Position numbers and translations under genes: made by a program. The notes under the pieces were generated by a model that was not told where the DNA came from, searched no databases, and saw nothing but the letters and a program-made list of their open reading frames with translations. A stretch of DNA of 64,000 nucleotides from contig NZ_CP023068.1 in the NCBI RefSeq assembly GCF_002288525.1, forward strand, positions 1,798,001 through 1,862,000. Direction: 5' to 3'. This DNA is from Sinorhizobium sojae CCBAU 05684 (GTDB taxonomy: Bacteria > Pseudomonadota > Alphaproteobacteria > Rhizobiales > Rhizobiaceae). Shown one piece after another: positions 16,706-25,317 of the stretch. Position 1 is the first letter of the stretch. Each line of letters begins with the position of its first letter.

Positions 16706-17854
16706 CTATAGTCCCAGCTGACGCTTCGCCTGCATGAAACTACGGGCGTCGTTGAGACAGTCGACCGCCAACAGCCTTTCGCCCAGGAAGTAGGAAATCG
16801 TCATGCTGCTTTCCGCTGGGCCACCAGCCGACTGGACGCGATCATAGCCGCGATTGAGGCCGGCAATCTGCAATTTCGTGTCGAACTGATCCGACCAGAA
16901 CCACGGCCGCGGACGATAGGCCCTGCCCGCGCCAAGAACGTTGCGGGCGACGTGTTCGGCCTGATCGATCGCATGCGGAACCGACTCGATGCGGATCATC
17001 TCGCCGTCGTACTCGAATGTGGTGCAATCGCCCGCGGCCCAGATATGGGGGTCGGTGGTACGGCCGAAGGCGTCGACGACGATCCCGCCCTCGACGGCCA
17101 AACCCGCCTGCATTGCAAGGCTTGCATTCGGCCTCACTCCGATGCCGACCACCACTGCATCGGCCGAATGGCGGGAGCCGTCCGCCAATGAGGCCGTGAC
17201 CCGTGCGCCGTCGACCGTGAGTTCGGTCAACCCGGTGCCCTCACGAATTTCGACACCCTTGGCGCTGTGCAAGTTTCGGAAATAGGCGGCCGTCGGCTCG
17301 GCGGCCACCCTGTTCAGAATGCGCGGCGCCATTTCGACGAGTGTCACGCTTGCGCCGGCCTGCCGGGCAGCGGCAGCCACTTCGAGGCCGACATAGCCGC
17401 CACCGACGACCAGTAGCCGTGCGCCTTGCTTCAGGCTCGGACGCAATCGGTCCGCGTCGGCCCTGTTGCGCAGATAGAAGATGTTGGAGATGCCGGCCGC
17501 CATGGGCGCCGGCAGTTCGATCGGACGAGCGCCCGTTGCCAGCACAAGGTGATCGTAGGAGATGCGCCTTAGCGTCGTCACGACCTCGCCGGCCGCTCTG
17601 TCGATTTCGACCGCCGCCTCGCCGGGCGCAACTTCGATCTCCTCATGACGATAGAATTCCTCGTTTCGATACGACAGGCGATCCGCCTCCAACTTGCCGA
17701 GGAGATAGGCCTTGCTCAGCGGCGGGCGCTGATAGGGCATCAGCCCCTCGTCGCCGAGCATGGTGATCGAACCGGCAAAGCCCGCCTGGCGCAGCTTCGC
17801 GGCCGCCGCGAGGCCGGCCTGCCCGGCCCCGACGATGACGATCCGGCGCGGCAT
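16706..17854 (-). CDS. FAD-dependent ferredoxin reductase of a P450 system
   Basis: The 382-residue protein matches the putidaredoxin/rhodocoxin reductase family. The FAD motif IVGAGQAGLAAAAKLR sits near the N-terminus, YQRPPLSKAYL near residue 42, a second nucleotide motif LLVVGGGYVGLEVAAAARQ near 150, and IWAAGDCT before the C-terminal domain. It passes electrons from NAD(P)H to the ferredoxin encoded two bases upstream, and from there to the P450. It is slightly shorter than typical members at the C-terminus. The three genes form a compact leftward operon. Confidence 0.87.
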   Translation of the reverse strand: MPRRIVIVGAGQAGLAAAAKLRQAGFAGSITMLGDEGLMPYQRPPLSKAYLLGKLEADRLSYRNEEFYRHEEIEVAPGEAAVEIDRAAGEVVTTLRRISYDHLVLATGARPIELPAPMAAGISNIFYLRNRADADRLRPSLKQGARLLVVGGGYVGLEVAAAARQAGASVTLVEMAPRILNRVAAEPTAAYFRNLHSAKGVEIREGTGLTELTVDGARVTASLADGSRHSADAVVVGIGVRPNASLAMQAGLAVEGGIVVDAFGRTTDPHIWAAGDCTTFEYDGEMIRIESVPHAIDQAEHVARNVLGAGRAYRPRPWFWSDQFDTKLQIAGLNRGYDRVQSAGGPAESSMTISYFLGERLLAVDCLNDARSFMQAKRQLGL

Positions 17855-17856
17855 GA

Positions 17857-18177
17857 TCAGGCCTCCGCCGGAATGCGGACAATGGCACCGTCGAGTCGGT
17901 CGTCGACCCGGATCTGGCAGCTCAGGCGGCTGCCCGGCTGCCGCGCTGCGGCGGTGAATTCGAGCATGTCGTTTTCATGCTCGCTGATCGGGTCGAGCAT
18001 TGCGGCGAGCGCATCCTCGACAATGACATGGCAGGTCGCGCAGGCGGCCGAACCGTTGCATTCGGCGATGATGCCGGGCAAGGCGTTCTGCAGCGCCACC
18101 TCCATCAGGCTCAGACCCTCATTGGCCGAGCAGGTCCGTTCCTTCCCGTCGGGAAGGGCGAATGTGATTTTGGGCAT
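17857..18177 (-). CDS. 2Fe-2S ferredoxin (putidaredoxin/adrenodoxin type)
   Basis: The 106-residue protein has the cluster ligands Cys40, Cys46, Cys49 and Cys87 in the C-x5-C-x2-C...C spacing typical of P450 redox partners. The surrounding NGSAACATCHV is characteristic. It sits between the P450 and the reductase genes and would shuttle single electrons between them in the cytoplasm. Confidence 0.92.
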   Translation of the reverse strand: MPKITFALPDGKERTCSANEGLSLMEVALQNALPGIIAECNGSAACATCHVIVEDALAAMLDPISEHENDMLEFTAAARQPGSRLSCQIRVDDRLDGAIVRIPAEA

Positions 18178-18189
18178 GATGTTCTCCTC

Positions 18190-19398
18190 TCAAGCGCCCC
18201 AGACGACCGGGAGCGTCACCGGCCCCCGGAAGACCCAGCCCTGGATGCGAACCGCGTCGGGATCCTTGAGACGCAAATTCGGCAGTCTCTCAAAGAGCCT
18301 CGGCACGACGAGGCGCCCTACCATGTGGCGGGACACCCACGTCCCGGCGCAGAAATGTGCGCCGGCGCCGAAGGCGAGATGCGACTTCTTCTCGCGAAAG
18401 ACGTCGAATCGGTCCGGATCTTCGAAACGGCTGCCGTCCCGATTGGCAGCGCCGACGCAGAGGCCGACCTGATCGCCTGCGCGCAGTTGCACGCCGGAAA
18501 AGACGATGTCCCGTGTCACCCGGCGCGGATACATGCCGATCGGCGATGTCCACCGGACGGCTTCTTCGAACGCCACCGGCCAGAGGTTCGGGTTCGCTTT
18601 CACGCGCTCGAGCTGATCTGGATTCTGCAGGAGGCCGAGGATCAGCGTCAGGATGGAATCGCGCGGCTCGTTCAGCCCGCCGCCGACCGCGACTTTGATA
18701 TTGGCGTAGATCTGATCGATCTCGTGCGGGTCCTCGGCGTGGATCATTGAGGAAAGCACCGATGTGTTCGGATTCGCCCGATGATACGGCAGGGCGCGAT
18801 CAATGGCGTCCTCCACGCCGCGGGCGGCCTCCACGGCCTTCCGGGAGATTTCCGGGTCGCCGGAATAGTTTCCGGCCCCGTCGATCAGCGATTGCGACCA
18901 GAAAGCCATGGTCTGCCAGTCGACATCCTGGAATCCGAGCACTTCGGCGAGAGCACGGCCGGCCATCGGCGCCGCCAAGGCTTGGAAGAGATCGGCTTCG
19001 CCATCCCTTTCGAAACGGGCGACGATGTCCTCGAAAACGGCTTCGAGCTTCGGCCCCCAGCACGACTTCACCGCACCCGGCCGCAAGGACGGATCGATGG
19101 CCCGGCGCTCGCGCTGATGCGCCTCGCCGTCCTTGCGCATCATCGTATGGCCCATCACCTTGTTGACGAGCGACTGCGGGTTTTCCGAGGAGAAGGTCTC
19201 CGGGTCGCGCTCCATCGCCACGATATCGTCATAGCGGGTGGCAACCATGATTTTGGCCGCCTCGATGCGAACGATCGGCGCCATGTCGCGGGCGCGCTTG
19301 AATGTCGGATAGGGGTCGTTCAGAAGCTCCGCGAAGGCCACGTCCGATATCATCGGCACCGCGGTCGAACCGGCCTTGAATGCAAATGTGCCTGCCAT
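18190..19398 (-). CDS. Cytochrome P450
   Basis: The 402-residue soluble bacterial P450 has the ExxR motif (Glu279-Arg282) and the haem loop FGAGAHFC with the proximal thiolate Cys350. In the I-helix, the position of the usual acid-alcohol pair reads GGGLNEPRD, so Asn243-Glu244 stands where Asp-Thr is common. The ATG at 19398 follows GGGAGGG; the longer frame up to 19548 would run into the divergent LysR promoter. With the ferredoxin and reductase genes it forms a complete class I system. The substrate is unknown. Confidence 0.93.
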   Translation of the reverse strand: MAGTFAFKAGSTAVPMISDVAFAELLNDPYPTFKRARDMAPIVRIEAAKIMVATRYDDIVAMERDPETFSSENPQSLVNKVMGHTMMRKDGEAHQRERRAIDPSLRPGAVKSCWGPKLEAVFEDIVARFERDGEADLFQALAAPMAGRALAEVLGFQDVDWQTMAFWSQSLIDGAGNYSGDPEISRKAVEAARGVEDAIDRALPYHRANPNTSVLSSMIHAEDPHEIDQIYANIKVAVGGGLNEPRDSILTLILGLLQNPDQLERVKANPNLWPVAFEEAVRWTSPIGMYPRRVTRDIVFSGVQLRAGDQVGLCVGAANRDGSRFEDPDRFDVFREKKSHLAFGAGAHFCAGTWVSRHMVGRLVVPRLFERLPNLRLKDPDAVRIQGWVFRGPVTLPVVWGA

Positions 19399-19493
19399 CT
19401 TGCCCTCCCAAGCAACTCGATATTCGTGAAGGCTAACGGAAGGCTTCCCTTCAGCCAATTGGATGGATACGATCGAGGTCATCGAAGTTTTCG

Positions 19494-20423
19494 ATGACGG
19501 AGGATAAGTTGCTTTCCGATGAACTGGGGCAGATCGACCTGCGGTCATTGCAGGTGCTGGTGACCGTACACGATTGCGGCTCGTTTTCGACCGCTTCGGC
19601 GAAGCTCGACATCAGCCAGTCGACGGTGAGCTACACGATCGACCGTCTCCGGCGCGCCTTTGCGGACCCGCTCTTCGTGCGCCAGGGCAACCGCGTCACC
19701 GAAACCGACAAGTGCCGCAACCTCATCTCGCAGGCGCGGGAAACGGTCAACCGCATGCACGCCCTTGCGGCGCCGGCGGAATTCGATCCGGCGACGGCCG
19801 AGGGCACCGTGACACTCTCATGCAACCACCACGAACGGTTTCTGCTTGCGCCTCCCCTTCTCAAGGCCATGCGGCGGGCGGCACCCCATGTGGCGTTCAA
19901 TCTTCTGGAATCAGCGGTCAATGGCAAGCAGCAGCTCAAGGAAAACCTCGCCGATATCGTCCTGGGGCCGGTTCGGATCCTCGGCGAAGGCTATTTCCGC
20001 CGACATGTTTTCTCCGACCATTATGCCTGCCTGATGGATCTGGCGAATCCGCTGGCAGAGGGCGAGCTGACGCTCGACCGCTACCGGAACGCGGCACATG
20101 TAGCAGTGACCCATAACGGCCAATGGCAGGCGCTCTACTTCGAGACACTGCGGATGCGCGACATTCTTCTGGACACGCGATTAACGCTTCCGAGCCATGA
20201 CAGCCTGCATCTGATGATCACCGACACCGATCTCGTGGCGACGATCCCGAACCGGCTTGCAAGCCTCTATGCCGACACGCTGGCGGTACGGCCGTTTCCG
20301 GTTCACATCCCGATCGAGATCGACATGTACTGGACCGAACGGACGCACCGCTCGGGCCTGCACCGCTGGGCACGGCAGCTCCTGGCGGATGTCGCGACGA
20401 CCGTTGCTCGCGAACTACAATAG
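19494..20423 (+). CDS. LysR family transcriptional regulator (NodD-like domain layout)
   Basis: The 309-residue protein has an N-terminal helix-turn-helix (LRSLQVLVTVHDCGSFSTAS, then LDISQSTVSYTIDRLR, about residues 16-55) and a substrate-binding domain. It is divergent from the P450 gene with 95 bp between the starts, so it probably activates the P450-ferredoxin-reductase operon. Its last bases overlap the end of the convergent monooxygenase gene by nine bases. The inducer is unknown. Confidence 0.85.
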   Translation: MTEDKLLSDELGQIDLRSLQVLVTVHDCGSFSTASAKLDISQSTVSYTIDRLRRAFADPLFVRQGNRVTETDKCRNLISQARETVNRMHALAAPAEFDPATAEGTVTLSCNHHERFLLAPPLLKAMRRAAPHVAFNLLESAVNGKQQLKENLADIVLGPVRILGEGYFRRHVFSDHYACLMDLANPLAEGELTLDRYRNAAHVAVTHNGQWQALYFETLRMRDILLDTRLTLPSHDSLHLMITDTDLVATIPNRLASLYADTLAVRPFPVHIPIEIDMYWTERTHRSGLHRWARQLLADVATTVARELQ

Positions 20424-21983
20424 CCGCAATCCCTGCTCAAGCTGCTCGAACAATTCCCCCAGGCCCTCATCGTCGAATGCAACGCCAAAGACCACATGGT
20501 CGGGCCGAATGAGCACGGCGCGAGCATTGACCGAGGAGAGCCAGTCGCCAAGGACGCCGTCCTCTTCGGTTAGGCCTTCCGCGCTGAATTCATGCACGAT
20601 AATGCCGAACTGGTTTCCGCGCTCCCTGTTCGACTGGCTGATTGTGAAGCCGCAGGTCAGCAGAGCGAAACCGGAGCCGGCGAGATCATCCAGCCGGACC
20701 CAGCGATCGTCCACGCGCACGTGGGGCTGCGGACAGCACTCTCCTGCTCCCGGCATCGGTTCGCCTGCCGCATTGCGAGCAATCAAGCCTTCGCAAATCG
20801 GCGGAAACAGCTCCTGTCTTACCTGCGTGCCCTTTCCTTGGAGGACCAGGGATTTGAGCTTCTCATCGCGCGTCTTTGCCTTTTCCTCGTCTATCTCACA
20901 GATGACTTCGCCGAGTTCCTTGGTGATGGAGATCACCTTATGGACCAGAGGCCGTCGCTCCTGTTCGTAGCTATCGAGTAGCGCATCAGGCGCGCCTTTC
21001 AACACGTAAGCAAGCTTCCATCCGAGGTTCGCGGCGTCCTTTATGCCCTGGACCATTCCCTGGGCGAGGAATGGCGGTGTCATGTGACAGGCATCGCCCG
21101 CAAGAAATACATTCCCGACGCGCCATTTCTCTGCCACCAGCGCATGGAAACGGTATGTTGCCGAGCGCCAGATCTCGGCCTCGCTCGGCTTGATCCACGG
21201 AGAGAGCAGCGTCCAGACGCGCTCCGGGCGATTGACCTCGTCCGCCGTCTCGCCGGGAAGCAGCATAAATTCCCAACGGCGTAGCCGGCCGGGGCAGACA
21301 ACGAAAGTGTGAGGCCGGGCGGGATGGCAGTATTGTACATTCGTCTCCGGCAGATCGATTGCAGCGTCACCCAAGATCACGTCGACGACGAGCCAAGGCT
21401 GATCGAATATCAGGTCCTCGAACTTGATCTCCAAACTTCGGCGGACGAAGCTCGCTCCGCCGTCGCAGCCAACGACAAAACGCGCATCCAAGGCTGCAAT
21501 CTCGCCGGTGCTGGTATCTCGGAGTGTAAGCCGCGGCGCTACCGGGCGCGTCAGGCCGATGGCTTCCACACCTGTGCGAAGCATGATGCATTCGCAGGCG
21601 TTGGCCTTTGCTCGAAGTGTCTTTTCCAACTCCGGCTGAATGAAAGTGAGATAGGCCGGCCAACCCAGCCTGTAAGGCGGTGGCGGCGAGGTGAAATGCC
21701 GCAACAGTGCGCCGTCGGCCGCACGATAGACGGAATCCCTGTATTCGGCGACCACGCCGGCAAGATCATCCGCGACGCCGATGTTCTGAAACACGCGCAT
21801 CACTTCGTGATCCATGCCAATGGCCCGCGGCAATGCGTAGATGCTTTCCCTCGCATCGATGCCCAGCATTCGGATGCCAAGACTTCCCAGTATGTTGCAG
21901 AGCGTTATGCCGACTGGGCCGAGCCCAATCACCACGACGTCGACTGCTGTGTCAGAGAGTTCAGTCACACCGCTATTGCTCAT
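20415..21983 (-). CDS. FAD-binding aromatic-ring monooxygenase (MhpA/PHBH-like)
   Basis: The protein of 522 residues has an N-terminal dinucleotide fold GLGPVGITLCNILGSLG and the second FAD motif VFLAGDACHMTPPFLAQGM. It also has a C-terminal thioredoxin-like extension as in 3-(3-hydroxyphenyl)propionate hydroxylase. Such enzymes add a hydroxyl to a phenolic ring with NAD(P)H and oxygen. The ATG at 21983 (MSNSGVTELSD) is chosen because GGAAG precedes it; the frame is open further to 22034. It is the last gene of a long leftward series that starts with the alcohol dehydrogenase at 28385, which suggests its substrate is what the Liv-type transporter imports. Confidence 0.85.
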   Translation of the reverse strand: MSNSGVTELSDTAVDVVVIGLGPVGITLCNILGSLGIRMLGIDARESIYALPRAIGMDHEVMRVFQNIGVADDLAGVVAEYRDSVYRAADGALLRHFTSPPPPYRLGWPAYLTFIQPELEKTLRAKANACECIMLRTGVEAIGLTRPVAPRLTLRDTSTGEIAALDARFVVGCDGGASFVRRSLEIKFEDLIFDQPWLVVDVILGDAAIDLPETNVQYCHPARPHTFVVCPGRLRRWEFMLLPGETADEVNRPERVWTLLSPWIKPSEAEIWRSATYRFHALVAEKWRVGNVFLAGDACHMTPPFLAQGMVQGIKDAANLGWKLAYVLKGAPDALLDSYEQERRPLVHKVISITKELGEVICEIDEEKAKTRDEKLKSLVLQGKGTQVRQELFPPICEGLIARNAAGEPMPGAGECCPQPHVRVDDRWVRLDDLAGSGFALLTCGFTISQSNRERGNQFGIIVHEFSAEGLTEEDGVLGDWLSSVNARAVLIRPDHVVFGVAFDDEGLGELFEQLEQGLRLL

Positions 21984-22052
21984 GGCGCTTCCATCGTCGC
22001 TTTGTATTGCTGAACTTCTGCGAATGTCAGGCACAGATCGGATGGCGGACCG

Positions 22053-22760
22053 TCAATGCCCAAGGAATGCCTTCTTGACGCCAGCATCGTTCAGCAGATT
22101 TTCCGCCGCGTCCTCGCCCACGATCCGTCCCGCCTCCAGGAGGTAACCTCGGCTCGCCAGCGAAAGACTGGCGCGCACATTCTGCTCGACGAGAAGGATG
22201 GACATGCCGGTGTCGCGGATTTTTCGCAGGGACTGGAAGAGTTCGCCGACCACGATGGGAGCAAGACCCAGGCTCGGCTCGTCGAGCAGCAGGAGCTCCG
22301 GTTTCGACATCATGGCGCGGGCGACCGCCACCATCTGCTGTTCGCCTCCCGACATGGTGCCGACGCGTTGCTTGCGCCTTTCCGCCAGGCGCGGGAAGAG
22401 CTTGAGTATGCCTTCGCGGCGCGCCTCGAAATCGGCTCGGGCCCTCGCCGGATTGGAGCCGAGCAGCAGGTTCTCCTCGACCGTCATCTCGGTGAACACC
22501 CCTCGCCCCTCCGGCACATGTGCGATGCCGTGGTCGACGACCCGATGCCGGGCGATGCCGGTGATGTTCCTGTCGTGGAAGTGGACCTTGCCATGGCCGG
22601 CAAGCGGGACCATGGAGGTGAGCCCGCGCAGAAGCGTCGACTTGCCCGCCCCGTTCGCGCCGAGAATGACGACGCATTCGCCGCGGTCGACGTGGATCGA
22701 GACATCGTCGAGCGCCAGATGCTTGCCGTATCGGACCGAAAGATGACGGGCCTCAAGCAT
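22053..22760 (-). CDS. Branched-chain amino acid-type ABC transporter ATP-binding protein (LivF)
   Basis: The 235-residue ATPase has Walker A LGANGAGKSTLLRG, the signature SGGEQQMVAVARAMM and Walker B LLLLDEPSLGLAP, all typical of LivF. The ATG at 22760 (MLEARHLSVRYG) lies inside the end of the LivG gene, giving an eight-base overlap. In this setting the Liv-type system more likely imports an aromatic or other carboxylate than an amino acid. Confidence 0.88.
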   Translation of the reverse strand: MLEARHLSVRYGKHLALDDVSIHVDRGECVVILGANGAGKSTLLRGLTSMVPLAGHGKVHFHDRNITGIARHRVVDHGIAHVPEGRGVFTEMTVEENLLLGSNPARARADFEARREGILKLFPRLAERRKQRVGTMSGGEQQMVAVARAMMSKPELLLLDEPSLGLAPIVVGELFQSLRKIRDTGMSILLVEQNVRASLSLASRGYLLEAGRIVGEDAAENLLNDAGVKKAFLGH

Positions 22761-23484
22761 GTTCGAAATCTCCGAGATAGGCGGCGACGACCTGGGGATC
22801 GGCAAGCACCTCTGCCGTCGGACCATCCGCGATGACGGCACCGGCGCTCATGACGATGGCGCGAGGGCAGAGTTCGCGCACGGCTTCCATGATGTGCTCC
22901 ACCAGCAATATCGTGACCCCGGTTCTTTCGAGCGAACGGATGAGTTCGATGCCGGTCCTGAGTTCGGTCGGATTGAGACCAGCGAGCCACTCGTCGAGCA
23001 GAAGCAAATCGGGGAATGGTGCAATGGCTCGGGCGAGTTCGAGCCGCTTCTGGTCGATATAGTTGAGGCTTTGGACCGTCGCGCCTCCCTGGCCGGCTAG
23101 ACCGACCGAGGCCAGCACCTGCTCGGCCCGCTCTCGAGCCGCGCGCCCCCAAATCGGTTTCCGGCCGAAAGCGAGCGTCAGGATGATATTGTCTCCCGCC
23201 GAAAGTGATGGAGCCAGCCGCACGAGCTGGAACGTACGGGAGATGCCCTCCCGCGCCCTCAAATGCGCGGCCATCGCCTGAACGGGCCTGCCTCGGAGCA
23301 AGACCTCGCCGCTTGTCGCGGTCAACGCGCCGGAAATCAGGTTCATCACCGTGGTCTTGCCGGATCCGTTGGGGCCCAGCAGGCCGATCACTTCGCCCTC
23401 GGCGATCCTCATGTCGACGCCATTGACGGCGACGAGACCGCCGAATTGCTTCTTCAGGTTCTTCACTTCAAGCAAGACGCTCAT
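22753..23484 (-). CDS. Branched-chain amino acid-type ABC transporter ATP-binding protein (LivG)
   Basis: The 243-residue protein has Walker A LLGPNGSGKTTVMNLI, the LivG-type region GISRTFQLVRL and Walker B PDLLLLDEWLAGLNPTE. The common DEP after the Walker B aspartate is replaced by DEW here; the catalytic Glu is kept. AGGAGGT lies upstream of its ATG. It overlaps the LivM gene end by 17 bases and pairs with LivF to energise the same permease complex. Confidence 0.87.
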   Translation of the reverse strand: MSVLLEVKNLKKQFGGLVAVNGVDMRIAEGEVIGLLGPNGSGKTTVMNLISGALTATSGEVLLRGRPVQAMAAHLRAREGISRTFQLVRLAPSLSAGDNIILTLAFGRKPIWGRAARERAEQVLASVGLAGQGGATVQSLNYIDQKRLELARAIAPFPDLLLLDEWLAGLNPTELRTGIELIRSLERTGVTILLVEHIMEAVRELCPRAIVMSAGAVIADGPTAEVLADPQVVAAYLGDFEHA

Positions 23485-24427
23485 TCGGCACCTCCTTGGC
23501 GGCCCTTGTCCGCTGCGCCCTTACCCTGTTCAGGAACTCCTCGATCCGTGCGAGCACCCCTTCCGGAAAGAGGAAGACGATGCCGATGAACAGCAGGCCG
23601 AGAATGATGGAGTAGTGATCCGGGAACCGGCCGGATAGCCACTCGAACAGGAAGAAGAGCGGCGCGGCGCCGAAGACGGGTCCCCACAGGCGCGAGGCGC
23701 CGCCCAGCAAGGCCATGATTACCGTCAGGAAGGAAATGGTCGGGTTGAACACGATGCTGGGCTCGACATAGGTCCAGCGCGGTGCCTGGATCGCACCGAC
23801 CAGCGTGATCAATACCGAGCTCATCGCAAACAGCGCGAGCTTGACTCGGGTGACATCGACCCCGGCATGGCGCGCAACCGCTTCATCATCGCCGATCGCC
23901 CGGACCGCGAGCCCCAACCGGCCCCTGTCGATCCACCAGCGTATGGCCAGAGCGGCAACGGCCACGGCGAGCAACATGTAATAGATGTCGAAACCATCGA
24001 CGTCGACGAAGATATATCGGCCCAGCGTTCCCGTGACATTGACCTCGTACCAGGTGAGCAATTGCCGGACCATTTCGGCAAGGCCGAAGCTGAAGACGAC
24101 GAAATAGATCCCTGCGAGCCTCAGGGTGGCAAAGCCGACGACGAAGGACGCGAACAGCCCGATCAGCGCCGCGATGGCGAGGATGAGCAGGAAAGGCAGG
24201 TAGTCACCGAGCACGGCCACCGTATAGGAGCCGAAGCCGAAAAAGGCGACGGTCGCGAGCGAGATGTAGCGGGTAGGCCCCGAGAAGAGCGCCCAGCTGC
24301 TGGCGAGCGCGATATAGCCCATCGCGCCGATGGCAAGCCCGAGGCCGTAATCCTCGACCGCCAATGGGACCAGGGCAAGGACGGCGACGACCACGACGAT
24401 GAGGAGCGGGGAGACACGGTCTTTCAT
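23468..24427 (-). CDS. Branched-chain amino acid-type ABC transporter permease (LivM)
   Basis: The 319-residue membrane protein has about nine hydrophobic helices and the LivM motif LAIRWWIDRGRLGLAVRAIGDDEAVARHAGVDVTRVK (the cytoplasmic coupling loop, around residues 170-205; key residues are the GRLGLAVRAIGDDE block). It forms the channel with LivH. The gene starts three bases after the LivH stop. Confidence 0.88.
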   Translation of the reverse strand: MKDRVSPLLIVVVVAVLALVPLAVEDYGLGLAIGAMGYIALASSWALFSGPTRYISLATVAFFGFGSYTVAVLGDYLPFLLILAIAALIGLFASFVVGFATLRLAGIYFVVFSFGLAEMVRQLLTWYEVNVTGTLGRYIFVDVDGFDIYYMLLAVAVAALAIRWWIDRGRLGLAVRAIGDDEAVARHAGVDVTRVKLALFAMSSVLITLVGAIQAPRWTYVEPSIVFNPTISFLTVIMALLGGASRLWGPVFGAAPLFFLFEWLSGRFPDHYSIILGLLFIGIVFLFPEGVLARIEEFLNRVRAQRTRAAKEVPNERLA

Positions 24428-24430
24428 GGG

Positions 24431-25297
24431 TCAGCCTCGATTGAACAGGCCGTTCGGCCGCCAGAGCAGCACGGCGAGGAAGATGGCGTAGGTGGCCGCG
24501 AGCGTCAGTCCGGGGTCGACGGCTGCCGAAACGCCGGCTTCGATCAGGCCCAGCATCAGCGCCGCGGCAATGGCGCCCGCGAGATTGCCCACCCCGCCCA
24601 TGATGATGATGACCAGCGCTTTCATCGTGACAAAGACGCCGTCGGTCGGGGTAAAGGGTTGAAACATGGAGAGGATGACACCACCGGCAGCAGCCAGCGC
24701 GCCGCCGGTTGCGAAGGCCGCGCGGGCGTGCCTCTCATTGTCGATGCCGACAAGCGGAGCGAAGCCGGGCCGCGAGGCAACGGCGCGCATGGCCATGCCC
24801 CAGCGGGTCTTCTGCATGGCGAAGAAGAGAGCGCTGCCGACTGCGAGCGCCAACAAAGCGCCGATGAGACGGCTGGCGGCAACCTTGGTTCCAAGGATGT
24901 CGACCGGCAGTTCTAGCCAACTGTATCCGGTGAAGCCGCTGCCGAAGCTCAGCGCATAGATGCCCTGCAGCAGAAACATCAGTCCGAAAGTGACGAGAAT
25001 GGAATCCACCTCAAGCCGCCCCGAGCCGCCGGAGCGCCTTTCCAGGGGCCGCATGACGGTGGCATAAAGCATGTAGGATGCCGCATAGCCGAACGGCACC
25101 ACGATCGCGAGTGCCGAAAACGGATCGAGGCCGAAGGCCATTATCGTGAGATAGGTCAGGAAGGATCCGCCGATGACCAGCTCGCCATAGGCGAGATTCA
25201 TGACGCGGGCGACACCGTACTGTATCGTCAGGCCGAGCGCCATCAGCGCGAATGTTCCGCCGAGCACCAGCCCGACGATAAGGGTCGAAAGCAACAT
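24431..25297 (-). CDS. Branched-chain amino acid-type ABC transporter permease (LivH)
   Basis: The 288-residue permease begins MLLSTLIVGLVLGGTFALMA and contains the LivH blocks YGVARVMNLAYGELVIGGSF and RWGMAMRAVASRPGFAPLVG. Two starts compete: ATG at 25321, which overlaps the binding-protein stop as ATGA, and ATG at 25297, which has GGGAGGAG six bases upstream. The second is chosen because of that ribosome site. It pairs with LivM in the inner membrane. Confidence 0.87.
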   Translation of the reverse strand: MLLSTLIVGLVLGGTFALMALGLTIQYGVARVMNLAYGELVIGGSFLTYLTIMAFGLDPFSALAIVVPFGYAASYMLYATVMRPLERRSGGSGRLEVDSILVTFGLMFLLQGIYALSFGSGFTGYSWLELPVDILGTKVAASRLIGALLALAVGSALFFAMQKTRWGMAMRAVASRPGFAPLVGIDNERHARAAFATGGALAAAGGVILSMFQPFTPTDGVFVTMKALVIIIMGGVGNLAGAIAAALMLGLIEAGVSAAVDPGLTLAATYAIFLAVLLWRPNGLFNRG

Positions 25298-25317
25298 GAC
25301 GGCTCCTCCCGTCTCAC

